The translations under genes were made by a program, and so were the position numbers. Positions 1 to 10,971 of a stretch of 64,000 bases of DNA are shown one piece after another (the stretch's first letter is position 1; the number at the start of each line of letters is the position of its first letter). Under the pieces are notes generated by a model. The model was not told the origin of the DNA. It worked only from the letters and a program-made list of their open reading frames with translations, and ran no database searches. Where the stretch lies: assembly GCA_028571685.1 (NCBI GenBank), contig CM053152.1:25118001-25182000 (forward strand). Reading direction: 5' to 3'. Source of the DNA: Heterohyrax brucei. Its lineage: Eukaryota > Chordata > Mammalia > Hyracoidea > Procaviidae.

Positions 1-435
1 AAAGCAAACAAGTTAGACTACCACTGCTTCATGGATGCCAAGACTCTTGGCTCAGAAGACAAAGGACTTAATTATTCACAGAAAAGAAAAAAGCATCAGC
101 ATATTTGTGTCAGTTTCCCTTGCCCCTATGTCCCATGAAAATGATGGGATGCACCCAGAGGGAGCCCTGTACACTCAGTGGGTTGCATTAGAGGAGAGGA
201 TCCTATAATTAAGGAATCTGAAAGTTGTTTTTTTTTTTTTGGCAATGGATAGCATGCATGCCTGCCCTTTTCTCAAGACAAGACTGTATTTTCCACAGCT
301 ATTTGCTTTATAAATGCCTTTAAAAAGATAATTCTGAACAAAGAACATTTAGTGCTCCACCTGCAAAATGTACAGAACTGCAAGAGATCCCTGGTGAACT
401 GTGTCTCAACAATGACTAACGATGGATAATGGAAA
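1..435. other. Low-copy sequence, nothing recognised
   Basis: No open frame, RNA gene or repeat family is recognisable here. A run of T lies near 227-240. The stretch is ordinary AT-rich mammalian non-coding DNA. Confidence 0.5.
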
Positions 436-555
436 GAGCTTTCTGAATTAATCAGTGAAAGAACATCCCAGATCTGAGTTCAAATCCCAACTCTATTCTT
501 AACATCACTGTGATGTTACGAATGATTGACTTTAAGCTTCCTCACATATAAACGA
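436..555 (+). repeat. Possible MIR fragment
   Basis: The order of a 'gagttcaaatccca' box, a degenerate middle and a 'cttcctcacatataaa' box follows the MIR core SINE (tRNA-derived head, then the TCCTCATCTGTAAA-like motif). Divergence is high, so this is a tentative call. Confidence 0.4.
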
Positions 556-595
556 TTTATTATTGTTTTTATTATCAACTAACTCTTTTTTTCTT

Positions 596-800
596 TGAGC
601 CTTTATTTTATACCAAGCACTATTCTAAATGCTTTTTATGTGTTGTCTCGTTTAATCCTTAAATAATTTTAGGACCCAGAGACAATATTTTCCCTTTTAC
701 AAAGGAAGAAATGAGGCATGGAGATGTTGAGTTACTTTACCATTGTCGCACAGACAGTAAGCACTAAAGCTGAAATTCAAATCCTTGCAGTCCTCTCAAG
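596..800 (-). repeat. MIR SINE, minus strand
   Basis: Read on the plus strand it follows the reverse complement of MIR step by step. The order is 'accaagcactattctaaatgc', 'tcgtttaatcctta', 'ttttacaaaggaagaaatgagg', a degenerate 'cacagacagtaagcac' and 'attcaaatccttgcagtc'. MIR is an old mammal-wide tRNA-derived SINE, immobile today. Confidence 0.8.
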
Positions 801-833
801 TTTCAATAATTTTAAGTATTACTTTCTACTCTG

Positions 834-866
834 CAAAAAAAAAAAAAAAACAAAAAAAACAAAAAG
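834..866. repeat. A-rich simple repeat
   Basis: Poly-A interrupted by single C bases. It may be the remnant of a retroposon tail but no element body adjoins it convincingly. Confidence 0.7.
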
Positions 867-896
867 CATGTCAGAGTAAAACTGTGCTCCGTAGTG

Positions 897-1005
897 TTCT
901 CATTGGCTGATTTTTCACAAGCGAATCACCAAGCTTTCCCTTTAAGATACCTGTGGGTGGACTTGAATCTGTAACCTTCCAGTTAGCAACAGAGCACAGT
1001 AAACA
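897..1005 (-). repeat. AfroSINE fragment, minus strand
   Basis: The plus strand shows 'ggctgatttttcacaag', a degenerate 'tcaccaagctttccc' and 'gtgggtggacttgaatctgtaacctt' followed by 'agttagcaacagagc'. This is the order of the long AfroSINE form in reverse. The 3' body is missing. Confidence 0.6.
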
Positions 1006-2479
1006 TTTTTATTACTCAGGGACTCCAAGATGAGAGCTAATAACAGCCCCTACTTAACTTGGTTATTGTATGAAGATTGAAAAAAATGGGTAGATGCTTT
1101 AATAAAAGACAGTTTCCCTTCTTCTTCCTCTCACAGCTACTTAATTTAAAACCAAATAAAATAAAAACAAACCCTCAACTTCTTGGAATCCTCTTTTTTA
1201 AAAAAAATGATTATTATTGCTTTACAAAGTAAAAGTGGAAAAATATGTTCCAGCTTGCGACGAAAGAGGAGAAAGATAGACCCCTGGGTAGAGTGCAGTA
1301 GTGACGGGAACTAGTGCAATGAAATTAGACACAGCCAGGTTGAGGAGAGAAAGCCACCCACAGTGGGTCCTAGACCTCCAGGTGTCTGTGAAACGAAGAA
1401 CTGCAGACTCTGGCCTCGAAATGGCTCCTCTTCATCACCTCCAGATGCGCCAGCCCACAGAGAGAACAGTGTGAAAGAACTGCCTGAGAGACGCTTGGAG
1501 AACTCACGGTGGGGCCGCTAATTGATGGCAGCCTAGAACAAGACAGAACTCTTTGTGTTCTTCTCCTTGCGTTGTCATTGGGTAATCTGAGCTGCCTGCT
1601 GTCATCACTGTGGGTAACGGTCCTGGTGTGGGGCTCCACCGCATCTGCCAGAAAAAAGAATTCTTGTGGTTTTAAAAGTGTATTGGCCAAAATGTAATTT
1701 TAGAAAGCCTATGTGTTTAGTAAATGTATAACAACTAAATTTGAAACACATTTAATGGAGATACATTTATGTGTCATTGTCTTAGAGGCTAATTTCTGCA
1801 TCTCAGTGTAAAGCTGGAGTTCAATAGTCACTAATGTCATACTGCTCAGAATCCTTTCAAGCAGATGCTTGGGCAGAATGAATAAAATAGCATTTGATAG
1901 ATTTTATGACCCAGTTATTCATTCCCAAGTTATATATTTTCTTTATAACTATATGTTTCTTGGTTCAATAGAAATAATTTTTGGTATAGATTCAGTAATC
2001 TTAAAATTCTTACTGTATGACATCATCTATAGTCCCTGCTGGGATAAAGGTTTTTTATTACATAGAAATGCTATTCACTGGACAGGGATGAAAACTAGGT
2101 AAAAGAAGAGGGCAAGGTATATGCTTACTATAATGTTCTCAGCCTCCAGGTTAGGAGAAACACTAATTTTCAGCAAGACTTGATACTTGAAGCCCCTTCT
2201 ACTGTCTCTTAAGAAAGCTGGAGTAAGTTAAAGCCATGTGGAGGCTGTGCTCACGGTAGTACTTCTGTACCTACTGCTGCTACAGCGCCTCTGTGCTATT
2301 TCTTTACCTGCACATATTCTCTTCTGGTCACTCTGTTCCTCAAGGGCAATAACCATATATAAGTCACCTTTGCATCTAGAATTTAGAATGGACAAACCTC
2401 ACAACAGATATTTTTAGGTCTGGGTATCTTCTTTTCTTTGCTATGGACATCAATTTTTCTACGGGGATTTATCATTCCT
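1006..2479. other. Low-copy sequence without a recognised gene
   Basis: The part at about 1260-1680 is richer in G+C and has a few CG dinucleotides, with open frames of 62 and 106 codons on opposite strands. Neither has a recognisable domain, so I treat both as chance. The remainder (1700-2480) is AT-rich and featureless. Confidence 0.45.
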
Positions 2480-2800
2480 TGCATTGTTTTATACATTTGG
2501 TCCTTTGCACATGCTATTGGGTCTGCCTGTCGTGCTTTATTCCCCATACTTATGCTAAGTCCTGTTTGTCTCTTCTCCTCCTGGAAGACTTCCCTGACTT
2601 TCCCAATCTCAGTACTCCTCTAGCATCTGCTTATATGCCTGTCAAAGCTCTTATCACATGAACTGTAATGCTTGGCTTACTTTCCAAGCACAGACCATGT
2701 ACCACTTGGCTTTGTTTCTTTAGTATATAGAATATTTCTGTATCATTAGAGGTGCTCAGATAAATGTTAGCCAAATTAATGAATGAATAAATGGATAAGG
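2480..2800 (+). repeat. L2 LINE 3' end
   Basis: It follows the L2 tail: 'cctttgcacatgctattgggtctgcctg', then 'ctcctcctggaagacttccctgac', then 'gctcttatcac' and finally 'aaattaatgaatgaataaatgg'. Short open frames inside it (61 and 72 codons) are chance frames in the 3' region and not genes. Confidence 0.8.
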
Positions 2801-2944
2801 AGTAAATGGTGCACACAAAACATGCATTTTTAATATTTAGAAATTTTATACCAAGTTTGTGGTAGTTTTTGTACATCATTTCCAGAAAATCATGCTTTCA
2901 TAATTACCCAGAGTTAGAAATGTAATCTACTTGATGATAAGTAG

Positions 2945-3118
2945 CAGAAACTTTGGTGGTGTAGTGGCTAAGTGCTACAGCTGCTAAACAAAACTTTGGC
3001 AGTTCAAGTCTAGCAGGGGCTCCTTGGAAACCCTGTGGGGCCGTTCCATTCTGTCCTATGGAGTTGCTATGGGCTGAAACTAACACAATGGCAATGGGTT
3101 TGTTTATTTGTTTGTTTT
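2945..3118 (+). repeat. AfroSINE, plus strand
   Basis: The tRNA-derived head 'tggtgtagtggctaagtgctac' is followed by the B-box-like 'cagttcaagtctagcagg', the 'ctccttggaaaccctgtggggc' body, and a degenerate GAGTCGGAA-type box. It ends 'gcaatgggtttgttt'. This marks the genome as afrotherian. Confidence 0.85.
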
Positions 3119-3184
3119 CTTGGCAGGGAAATTTAATTATTTATTTTAACTTGTAAGAACAGTGTCAAGCTGCTATGCAATGAA

Positions 3185-3395
3185 ACAACAGTTGTTAGTT
3201 TTTATTAGTTGCCTTCAAGTTATCTCTGACTCATGGTGACCTCATGTACAATAGACTGAAACACTTTCCAGTCTTGTGCCATCTTTAAAATTGTTGGTAT
3301 GATAGAGTCCATTGCTGTGGCCACTGTGTGTTTTGAGTGGCTTCCAAGTGTAGGGGGCTCATTCCAGTACTGTGTCAAGCTCAGAGACTATAGTG
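3185..3395 (-). repeat. RTE-tailed SINE, minus strand
   Basis: It starts 'gttgttagttttt' and carries 'tctctgactcatggtgacctcatgtacaatagactgaaacac', a tail shared by RTE LINEs and RTE-tailed SINEs of afrotherians. It then runs into the 'gagtggcttccaa' body. It is the inverted partner of 4010-4212. Confidence 0.7.
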
Positions 3396-3835
3396 TATGC
3401 TTTAAGTGTCCACACGCCGATTTCCATCCAGGGGCAGGTTATTCAGTAAGTAAGGCTTGCTTTTGCTTACTTGGTAATCTATAGCGAATAATTTTCCAAG
3501 ATGCAATCAAACTGATGTGACACTGTTTGCCACAAACTAGTAAATAAGTACAAGTAAGCCTCTGCTCATTTTGCTCACTGGTTCGTATGCACCTGTCAGT
3601 GGCTTTTTATTTGAAAAGAGGCTTTGATTCTATAAGAAGGTGCTATAGGGCTAGGACAGAGATGGATACCAGCCATACTTACAAGCAAAACTTTTGAAGT
3701 ATTGAAAAAATGTGAAACTTTTCACTACAGATGACCTAATAAGCAAGGTAAGCACAGTACTTACATTTCTTATTGAATAATCTGCCTCTGTTCCCATCCT
3801 TTATTCCACCACACATATGGCTGTTTGTTAGACTA
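3396..3835. other. Loop between inverted SINE copies
   Basis: AT-rich sequence separating the inverted RTE/SINE copies. I see no gene. Parts near 3400-3450 may still belong to the left copy in decayed form. Confidence 0.4.
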
Positions 3836-4212
3836 TGGTGACTTGAATGTTAAATGATACTGGAAACTATGCCACTTATGTTTCAAACAGCAAAAGGGTC
3901 ACCCATGATGGACAGATTTCAGCAGAGATTCTGGACTAAGAAAGACTAGGAAGAAAAGTCTGGTGATCTACTTCTGAAAATTAGCTGGTGAAAACCTTAC
4001 GGATCATGACAGAATCTTGTTTGACACAGTACTGGAAGATGAGCCTTCTACTCTTGAAACCACTCAAAATACACAGTGGCCTCAGCAAAGGACTCTATCA
4101 TACCAACAATTTTAAAGATGGCACAGGACTGGAAAGTGTTTCAGTCTATTGTACATGGGGTCACCATGAGTCAGAGATAACTTGCTGGCAACTAATAACA
4201 GCTAACAACTAT
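3836..4212 (+). repeat. RTE-tailed SINE, plus strand
   Basis: The order is 'gactatggtgacttgaatg', 'cagatttcagcagag', 'gtctggtgatctacttctgaaaa', 'accactcaaaatacacagtgg', 'gatggcacaggactgg', then 'catggggtcaccatgagtcag' and 'ggcaactaataacagctaac'. This is the RTE-derived 3' end joined to a SINE-like 5' part. The 108-codon frame inside it is not a gene. Confidence 0.7.
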
Positions 4213-5225
4213 TGTTTCATTGCATCGCAGCTTGCTTCCAATCCTCAGTACTTGCATTTCTTTGCAGAAGGCTTCATCTCTTTTCAGAGCCTCCTTTGCA
4301 CACTTGTTCTATAGGTTGGAAATGTTGGGTGGTTAATGCTTCCCTAAAGCCTCTGTCACTCAAGGAACAACAATGTAAGTATCCCAGCTCCCACTACCTT
4401 TAGGTGGGATAACTCTGAGGTTTGTGGTTTATACAGGCTCCTAGAGATCCTGAGAGAGATTGAGCCCCAGTTGCCCGAGGACACCCACTCCTCGCTTATT
4501 GACATGGTTTAGTTCCAAAGGTGACATCACTGCATAACAATGGCGCTATGCAAAAATGAAGGATGATCATATCAGATCACAAGACAGAGGCTTACTATAT
4601 CGTTATGTAACTGCCAAATGATATCACTACACAACTGCCAAGCCACTGAGACTCATGATCCAATCAAATCGACACATAAACTTAACTGTCACAGATTACA
4701 TTGCTATTGCTCGTACCTCAGCATTCCTTACTGCCAGACGTAAATGTGCAAAATGGTCATATTTTTTATTATTGTCATAAGGGTAAAATGTCAGGTGATG
4801 ATATAGTTGATAAGTGAGTGGTGGGTGTAGTAACATCGTTGACTTCCTTTTCTGTTTTGCTTTCTTGCTCTCCTGACTGTGTTTTTCTTGTTCTCCCTAC
4901 TGGGTTTACTGGGATCTTTATCGTGAAAAGTCACATTTATTATCAGAGTAACTTCAGTCTTTTTCCTTGTTAGCATTTTGTCTTGGTCAGTGAAATTGTG
5001 TCTATAACAAAGTCTCAACTAACGTAATTCAATAATCAGAGCCCCTTGTTCTTCATAAAGAATCCTTTACCAAAATTTCTCTTCTAAGGGCTAGTTACTG
5101 TTTTATAAGCTTCACAGAACACTTGTCTTATTGGTAGAGGTGGCCTGCAGTAAAGTATTTCCCCTAAGCTTAGCAGTAAGGGAATCAGTAAAGTCCTTCG
5201 TCAGTGAAACAAACAAGTAATATGT
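4213..5225. other. Low-copy AT-rich sequence
   Basis: No gene or recognised repeat. Part of 4500-4780 resembles a decayed non-autonomous element (recurrent 'catcactgcataac' and 'tatcactacacaac' words), but I cannot assign it. The 75-codon minus frame at 4791-5018 is lysine- and arginine-rich, lacks domain features and is probably chance. Confidence 0.4.
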
Positions 5226-5229
5226 AATG

Positions 5230-6262
5230 GATTGGGAAGAGTTATATAAAGTCACCTTATAGAAACAGAATGACTTCTAGGCTAACAAAGCTTGACCTTA
5301 GCAAGGTTGGTTCCTTCTAGAGAGCTACGAGGGAAAATCTGTTCCAAGCCTCTCTACTAGCTTCTAGGAATTTCCTGCAATCCTTGCCATTCCTCAGCTT
5401 GTAGATGAATCATATCAATCTCTGCTTCTATTGCTGCATGGCATTGATCTCTATATGTCTCCCTTTAAAGCAAATTTTCTCATTTTTATCACAATACGGG
5501 TAGGCTCAGAATTTTCTATACCTTCAAATTCTAGCTCCTTTTTGCTTTAAGCAGTTCTTTCCTCAACTTATCTCTCTTCTTGTATTTTCTTATAAGCAGC
5601 AAGGAGAGAACACACACTACATTCAATCCTTTGCTCCAAAATCTCCTCAGATTTTGAATTTAGATCTAAATTCATTGTAACAAGTTCCACTTTCTATAAA
5701 ATGGTAGACTACAGTTCAGCCAAATTCTCTTCCACTTTATAACAAAGATTGCCTTTCCTTCAGTGTTCAATAACATATACATCATTTCCTGCTGCGGCCT
5801 CACCAGAAGTGCCTTGAATGTTCATATCTCTGCCATCCATCTCTTCAAGGAAGTCTAGAATTTTTCTATCACATACTTCAACATTATCCAAGTCTTTGCC
5901 CTTTACTCAATTTCAAAGCAACTTCTTAATTTTTGAGTATTTATTACAGCAGCACCTCCAGTTCCTGGTACCAAAATCGGTATTACTTTCTTATGATTGT
6001 CATAACAATGTACTACAGGATAAAAGTAAAAAAAAAAAAAAAAAGAATGAAAGAAACCCACCACCACTGAATTGATTCCAACTCATAGTGATCCTATGGG
6101 ACAGAGTAGAGTTTCCACGCAGTGCCTGGTAGATTTGAACTGCTGATCTTTTGATAGCACTTAACTACTATGCCCCAGAGTTTCCAAGGTGGCTTAAAAT
6201 ACTGAAATTAATTCTCTCACAGTTTTTGGGAGGTTAGAAGTTCAAAATCAAGGTGTTGGCAA
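5230..6262 (-). mobile_element. MaLR (ERV3-type) LTR retrotransposon, minus strand, decayed
   Basis: Read from the minus strand, an LTR part (about 6262-5960) is followed by an internal region beginning near 5960. That region has the MaLR pattern: 'ggtaccaggaactgg', then a box like 'ggtgctgct' and 'gaaattgagtaaaggg'. A second LTR part occupies about 5500-5230. The element is non-coding and shortened; MaLR elements are non-autonomous relatives of ERVL. An AfroSINE (6055-6198) interrupts the right LTR. Boundaries are approximate. Confidence 0.65.
6055..6198 (-). repeat. AfroSINE inserted in MaLR LTR
   Basis: On the plus strand the copy begins 'gaattgattccaactcatag', continues 'gggacagagtagagtttcc' and ends 'ccccagagtttcc', the reverse of an AfroSINE. 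A run of A precedes it at 6027-6045. It interrupts LTR sequence on both sides. Confidence 0.85.
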
Positions 6263-6429
6263 AGTCTTTTTTTCTGAAATACTCAGGAAGACCCAAAGAG
6301 AGGTATACAGAAAGTTTCTATTAGAGAACACCCAGGGTGTGATTGGAAAATTTTTGCTGGAGAGGTTAGACATGGAACTTGTGAATCCAATCAACCATCT
6401 CAGCAGAAACAGTGGCGTCTTAGACTGAA

Positions 6430-6665
6430 GAAGACATAGAGATGCATAAGAAATATGGCCATGTGAAGGTGGAGTTGGAGTCATGCTGCTACATGCCAAA
6501 GAACATCTAGAGGTGAACACCAGAAACTGCAAGAGACACAGAAGAATCTTCTCCAAGAATTTTGAGAGAGAACATAGTCCTACTGCCAACCAAAACAGTG
6601 AGAGAATATATTTCTATTGTTTGAAGCCACTCAGTTTGTGATATTTCACTATGGTAGTGCATTCA
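6430..6665 (+). repeat. MLT1-like LTR 3' half, plus strand
   Basis: The order 'atggccatgtgaagg', 'ggagtcatgctgctacatgccaaag', 'accagaaactgcaagag' and 'tatttctattgtttgaagccactcagtttgtgat' is the MLT1 type of MaLR LTR. It lies opposite in strand to the MaLR element on its left. Confidence 0.65.
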
Positions 6666-6934
6666 TAGGGGTTGGTAACTAGAACATGGAATTTGGGGGG
6701 CCATTATTATGCCTTCCATAGGCGTATCAGGGCAGCCTTGGACAAAACTAAGAAATTACAGAGACAAGTTTGGTTGTGGCTTAAAACAGTGAGAGAGAGT
6801 CTTGGTGAAGCAGTCTCACAATACTGGAGTTTTCTTGGCCAGAGTGTATATATTCAGGAGGCTAGTGTTCAAACCACCTAACTGAAGAGACACTTCTGCA
6901 AATAACCAAATTCCTCTTGGTCTGATAGCATTGC

Positions 6935-7140
6935 ACATAAGGGTGGGACAAATGGTTAAGCACTCAGCTTCTAATTGTAAGGCAGACAATTAGAATCCAG
7001 AAAAGTCATCTTGCAAGAGAGGACTGGCACTGTACTTAGAAAAGATCACACCACTGGAAACTATGGAGCACAATTCTTCTATGACACATATGAGGTCATC
7101 ATGAGTTGGAATAATTCAATGACAACTTGTTCTGTTTATT
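6935..7140 (+). repeat. AfroSINE-like copy, plus strand
   Basis: A 'acaaatggttaagcactcagc' head, a damaged middle, a 'actggaaactatggagcacaattct' body and a 'gtcatcatgagttggaataa' box with 'caatgacaact' end. It is diverged and carries a small internal repeat (gacaattagaat). Confidence 0.6.
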
Positions 7141-7255
7141 TGCTTTCTTTGTATTCTGACACCTTGATTTTTCATCTATTTTAGCTATAACTAGAGAAAA
7201 TACTGGGAAGCTTACAATAGTAACCTGCCGATAAATTGATGTTATGGTGTGTATG

Positions 7256-7375
7256 TGTTGTGTGATACATAAATCTCTCTGTGAGCTTGGTTAATGTGCT
7301 ATTATACTACATGTGCTTATCTTGTGTGATACACCTATCCATCTCAGACTCTGCAAGCTTGTTAATGTGTATAGG
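7256..7375 (+). repeat. Imperfect short tandem duplication
   Basis: Two roughly 50-60 bp units each contain 'ttgtgtgatacat/c', then 'atctc', then 'gcttg.ttaatgtg'. The first lies at about 7256-7306, the second at about 7318-7375. No gene is attached. Confidence 0.45.
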
Positions 7376-7449
7376 CCCCTGAACCGTATGTCCATTCTCT
7401 GGGTACTAACAACAATTCTGCCAACCAATCCTGGGCTTTGGTGAATTCT

Positions 7450-7610
7450 CTTACTCTGTGGTGAATTGTCACCAGGCCTTTCTTCCTAGTCTGTGTTAGT
7501 CTGGAACCTCCGCTGAAGATCAGTATGGGTGACCTATTGGCATTTGAATACTGGTGGCACAGCTTCCAGCATCATAGCAACACACAAGTCACCGTACTTT
7601 GGCAAAATGA
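7450..7610 (-). repeat. SINE/RTE-related fragment
   Basis: The 'ccaggcctttcttcctagtctgtgttagtctggaacctccgctgaa' segment is a familiar part of long afrotherian SINE/RTE copies in reverse. It ends near 'cagcatcatagcaacac'. Confidence 0.5.
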
Positions 7611-8275
7611 CAGATGGGTAGTGAAGACATTGTATTTTTTTAAATTAAATTGCTGATACTGTTGATAAATGTGTAAATGCTGTTAAAATTAAAATTTTGC
7701 CTGATCTAGCTAATTATTAGGCAAAGCACATCTCAAATTCAATTACCAAGTCGTCTTTTCCCAACTCTTGGAATCTGATGAAGACAGTACATATATGAAT
7801 TCAGGGAAATGAAGAGGCAGGGGAAATTTGCAGGGAGCTACTGGTTTCTATATGTATCTCGCTAAATCCCTCCAAGGCACTGGCGTGCACATGCCTCCTG
7901 ACCCCAAGAGGAGTGAAGAGATGGGATGAGAGGCCAACAGGACCTCTCGGAGAGCAATGAAAAGGGGTTCATGTGCTTGGCGGTCCCAAAGACCCGGGAG
8001 ACATAGGCTTACGCTGAGAAGATGGAGCAGGCTGGCAGCAGGACAGTAGGCTGTGTCTGCAAAGCAGCAGCATTCTCATCCTGACAGCAAGTACAAAGAA
8101 CAAGTGGCTGCACTAGGATTGGCTTGCACTGTGGTTGAACTGCTGGGACAAAATTTGTGTGTTTCCTGTTCACCATTAGGGAAGAGACTTTAGCTGGAGC
8201 TGCTGTCCTTGTTTTAGTTGCTTGATTTGTTTATTCTTTTGGTAAACTTTTAATTAATGATTTACCTACATATCC
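7611..8275. other. Low-copy sequence
   Basis: AT-rich to 7780, then moderately GC-rich (7850-8200) with 'gacccgggagac'. No frame or repeat is recognised. Confidence 0.45.
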
Positions 8276-8440
8276 ACAGAAATCCTGGTGGCATAGCTGT
8301 TAAGAGTTTTGCTGGTAACAAAAAGGCTGGCAGTTCGAGTCCAACAGGTACTCCTCTGAAACCCTGTGGGGTGGTTCGACTCTGCCCTACAGGGAGGCTA
8401 TGAGTTGGAATCAAACTTGATGATAATGAGTTTGGTTTGG
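8276..8440 (+). repeat. AfroSINE, plus strand
   Basis: Complete order: 'aaatcctggtggcatagctgtta', 'ggctggcagttcgagtccaac', 'tgaaaccctgtggggtggttcgac', 'ggctatgagttggaatcaaac', and the 'gatgataatgagtttggttt' end. Confidence 0.9.
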
Positions 8441-9259
8441 GGGTTGTATACTTACATACATAAAGTGCACAGATATTTTTAATTATTAAGCGTTAAGAAT
8501 TTGTAGAGAATAAATACTTTTTCTAAGACACAGTTACATTAAAATGAGTTAACACATATAGATTTATGTAACCACCATTATAAGCTGGGAACAGAAGAGT
8601 TCTCTTACCCAAAATATCCCCTCCTGCCTCCCCTTTGTAGCCCAAGCTCTCTCCAGTCCCTGATCCCTGGCAAATACTGATCTTTCTTCCAATCCTGTAG
8701 TCTTTTTTCTATTCCTGAATGTCATGTGATAGGTTCATTTAAGACTGGATTCTTTCACTCAGCATACTGTCTTTGGGATCCATCCATGTTGCCGGGTATA
8801 TCAATGTTTAATTCCTTTTTGTTGCTGAGTAGTGTTCCATTGTATGCCCGTATACAGTTTGTTCATTCAGCCGCGTGTTGAAGGACAATTGGATTGTTTC
8901 TAGTTTTTAGCAAGTTATGAATACAGCTACTTATTTTGTACAAGTTTTTGTGTGAACATAGCTTTTAATACCTCTAACATTGGAGTAGGATTCTTGTGTT
9001 TTAACTTTATAAGAAATTATAAGAACATTGGCAAACTGGTTTCCACTGGTTTGCACCATCACCTGTGATGTATGAGTTCTAGTTATTCCACACCCTCAGC
9101 AGTGCTTAGTATGTCTTTAAGTTTTTGTCCTTCAGTTTAGCATTCTAGCAAGCATGTTGTTGCTGTTGTTAGCTGCTACCAAAGTATGTACTACTATGGT
9201 TTTAGTATGAATTTTCCTAATGGCTAAATGATGTTGAATAAACTTTTATTTCATTTGTA

Positions 9260-9388
9260 TTTCTTGGCAAAGGTCAGCAGTTCAAATCCACTAGGTGCTC
9301 CTTGGAAACTTTATGGGGCAGTTCTACTCTGGCCTCTAAGGTTGCTATGAGTCAGACATGACTGAACGGCAGTGTGTGGGTTTAATGA
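9260..9388 (+). repeat. AfroSINE 3' part, plus strand
   Basis: It starts inside the B-box region ('aaggtcagcagttcaaatcc'), continues 'tgctccttggaaactttatggggc' and ends 'gaacggcagtgtgtgggttt'. The 5' head is missing. Confidence 0.85.
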
Positions 9389-9757
9389 ACTTGAGTTGTC
9401 CTCATGTATTCGTTGATCAATTGTATATTATCTATCGTGAAATTTCTGTTCAAGGTTTTTGTCCATTTGAAAAAATTGGGATGTCTGTTTTTTAAAAAAG
9501 TATTTCAGTCCTTTATTAGATATATGTGCTGCAAACATATTTATTCCCACTTTATACTCCATTAATGGTGTCTTTTAATAAGCAAAAGTTTTTGTGTTAC
9601 CGAAGTCCAATTCAGCAGTATGTAGTTAATGTGTGTGTAAGATTCTTGTTTAAGAAATCTTCCCTTACCCAAGGCCAGGAAGTTATTTTCTTGTATTATC
9701 TTTTAAAAGCTTTAATACTTTCTTTTTGCATTTCAGTTTTATCAGCTGTCTGCAATT

Positions 9758-9784
9758 GGATCCGACTCGACGGCACTTGGCTTG
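9758..9784 (+). repeat. 27-bp SINE 3'-end micro-insertion
   Basis: The inserted segment runs GGATCCGACTCGACGG then CACTTGGCTTG and interrupts L1 3' sequence. GCAATT stands on both sides (9752-9757 and 9785-9790), as expected of a target-site duplication. It matches the end of the SINE at 26681-26813. Confidence 0.65.
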
Positions 9785-10034
9785 GCAATTGATTTTTGTG
9801 TTTGGTTTGAAGCATGAAGCAGGGCTCATTTTATTCCCATATGGTATCACAGCACCACTTATTGGATGGATAGATGGTCCTTTCCCCACTGAATTGCAAA
9901 GGGGCATTTTTCATAAATCATTTGACTGTGTATAGGTTTGTTTCAGACTCTTTGTATTCAGACTCTTTGGTCTTTTTGTCAATCCTTGCATCAAGACTAT
10001 TTCATTTTAATTATTGTTGCTTTATAACAAAATT

Positions 10035-10242
10035 TAGAGTTCTGTGTGGTGCAAGTTGTTAACAAGTTCACAGCTAACTGAAAATTTGGTGGTTTGAGTC
10101 TACCCAAAGGCACCTTAAAAGAAAGGTCTGATGAGCTACTTCTGAAAAATCAGCCATCGAAAATGCTGAGCACAGTTCTGTTCTGATATACATACGGTCA
10201 TGATCAGTTGGAATCAACTTGATGGCTACTGGTTTGGTTATA
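10035..10242 (+). repeat. AfroSINE-type copy, plus strand
   Basis: A 'ctgtgtggtgcaagttgttaac' head, 'ggtttgagtctacccaaagg', 'gtctgatgagctacttctgaaaa', 'gagcacagttctgttctg' and 'cttgatggctactggtttgg' end. This is the variant with the extra 'ctacttctgaaaa' module. Confidence 0.75.
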
Positions 10243-10656
10243 ATAGAAGTTTTATAAGGTAGTCCTCTAACTTTGTTCTTCCTTTTCAAGACTGTCTTTA
10301 CTACTCTTGATCCTTTGCATTCCATATAAATTTATTTCCATAAATATTTGCTAGAAATTTGAGTATAATTGATTATAATTGCATTTAAACAACAAATTTG
10401 GAAAAAATTGATATCTTTACAATATTAAGTCTTCCAACTCATAAACATGCACACACCTCCATCCATATTTAGTCTTCTTGAGAGTTTCTACGTATAGTTT
10501 GACAGTTTTCTGCATATAGTTTTTTTAAAGCTTCCATTAGACTTTCCCCAGGCATTTAACTTTTTGTTATTATAAATGGTATTTTAATAATGCCATTTTT
10601 GTTACTGGAATATAGAAATATATTTGATTTTGTATATTTTATTTCCAACAACCTTG

Positions 10657-10813
10657 CTCCACCCACTGCCATTGACTCAATTCTGACTCATTATTATCTT
10701 ATAGGACAGAGTAGAACTGTCATAGGGCTTTCAAAGAGTGTCTGGTGGATTAAAACTGCCAACCTTTTGGTTAGCAGTCATTACACTTAACCACTATATC
10801 ACCAGGGTTGCCA
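10657..10813 (-). repeat. AfroSINE, minus strand
   Basis: The plus strand reads 'ccattgactcaattctgactc', 'ggacagagtagaactgtc', 'aaccttttggttagcag' and 'accactatatcaccagggtt'. It is inserted in the host L1. Confidence 0.85.
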
Positions 10814-10971
10814 ACAATATTGCTAGGCTCATTTAATAATTCTAATGGTATTTTTTAAAATAATGAATTAGTATTAAACTTCTACATTTATTGAAATGAG
10901 CATAATCTTTTTATCTTTTATTCTTATAATGTGGTGAACTATATTGATTAATTTTCAAATGTTAAATCAAT

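Larger units (their letters stand above)
8441..10971 (-). mobile_element. Old L1 ('host L1'), first segment
   Basis: The plus strand shows L1 ORF2 C-terminal and 3' UTR sequence in reverse. Examples are 'ttcactcagcatactgtc', 'gctgagtagtgttccattgtatgcc' and 'gttgaaggacaattggattg' (8750-8900), then 'gtccatttgaaaaaattggg' near 9470. It is a decayed L1M-type copy. Four SINE insertions interrupt it (9260, 9758, 10035 and 10657). At 10971 it is cut by element F and resumes at 19808. Confidence 0.75.

Noticed and set aside
1370-1697. Overlapping open frames of 106 (minus) and 62 (plus) codons
   Set aside because: No domain, no repeat of the frame in context, and opposite-strand overlap; likely chance in a GC-richer patch.
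2945-3118. tRNA-like A and B boxes as a possible tRNA gene
   Set aside because: They are the tRNA-derived head of AfroSINE; the sequence does not fold into a complete tRNA. The same applies to the other AfroSINE copies.
4500-4780. Possible DNA transposon from recurring 'catcactgcataac' and 'tatcactacacaac' words
   Set aside because: No terminal inverted repeats or target duplication could be found, and the words are too short to support a call.
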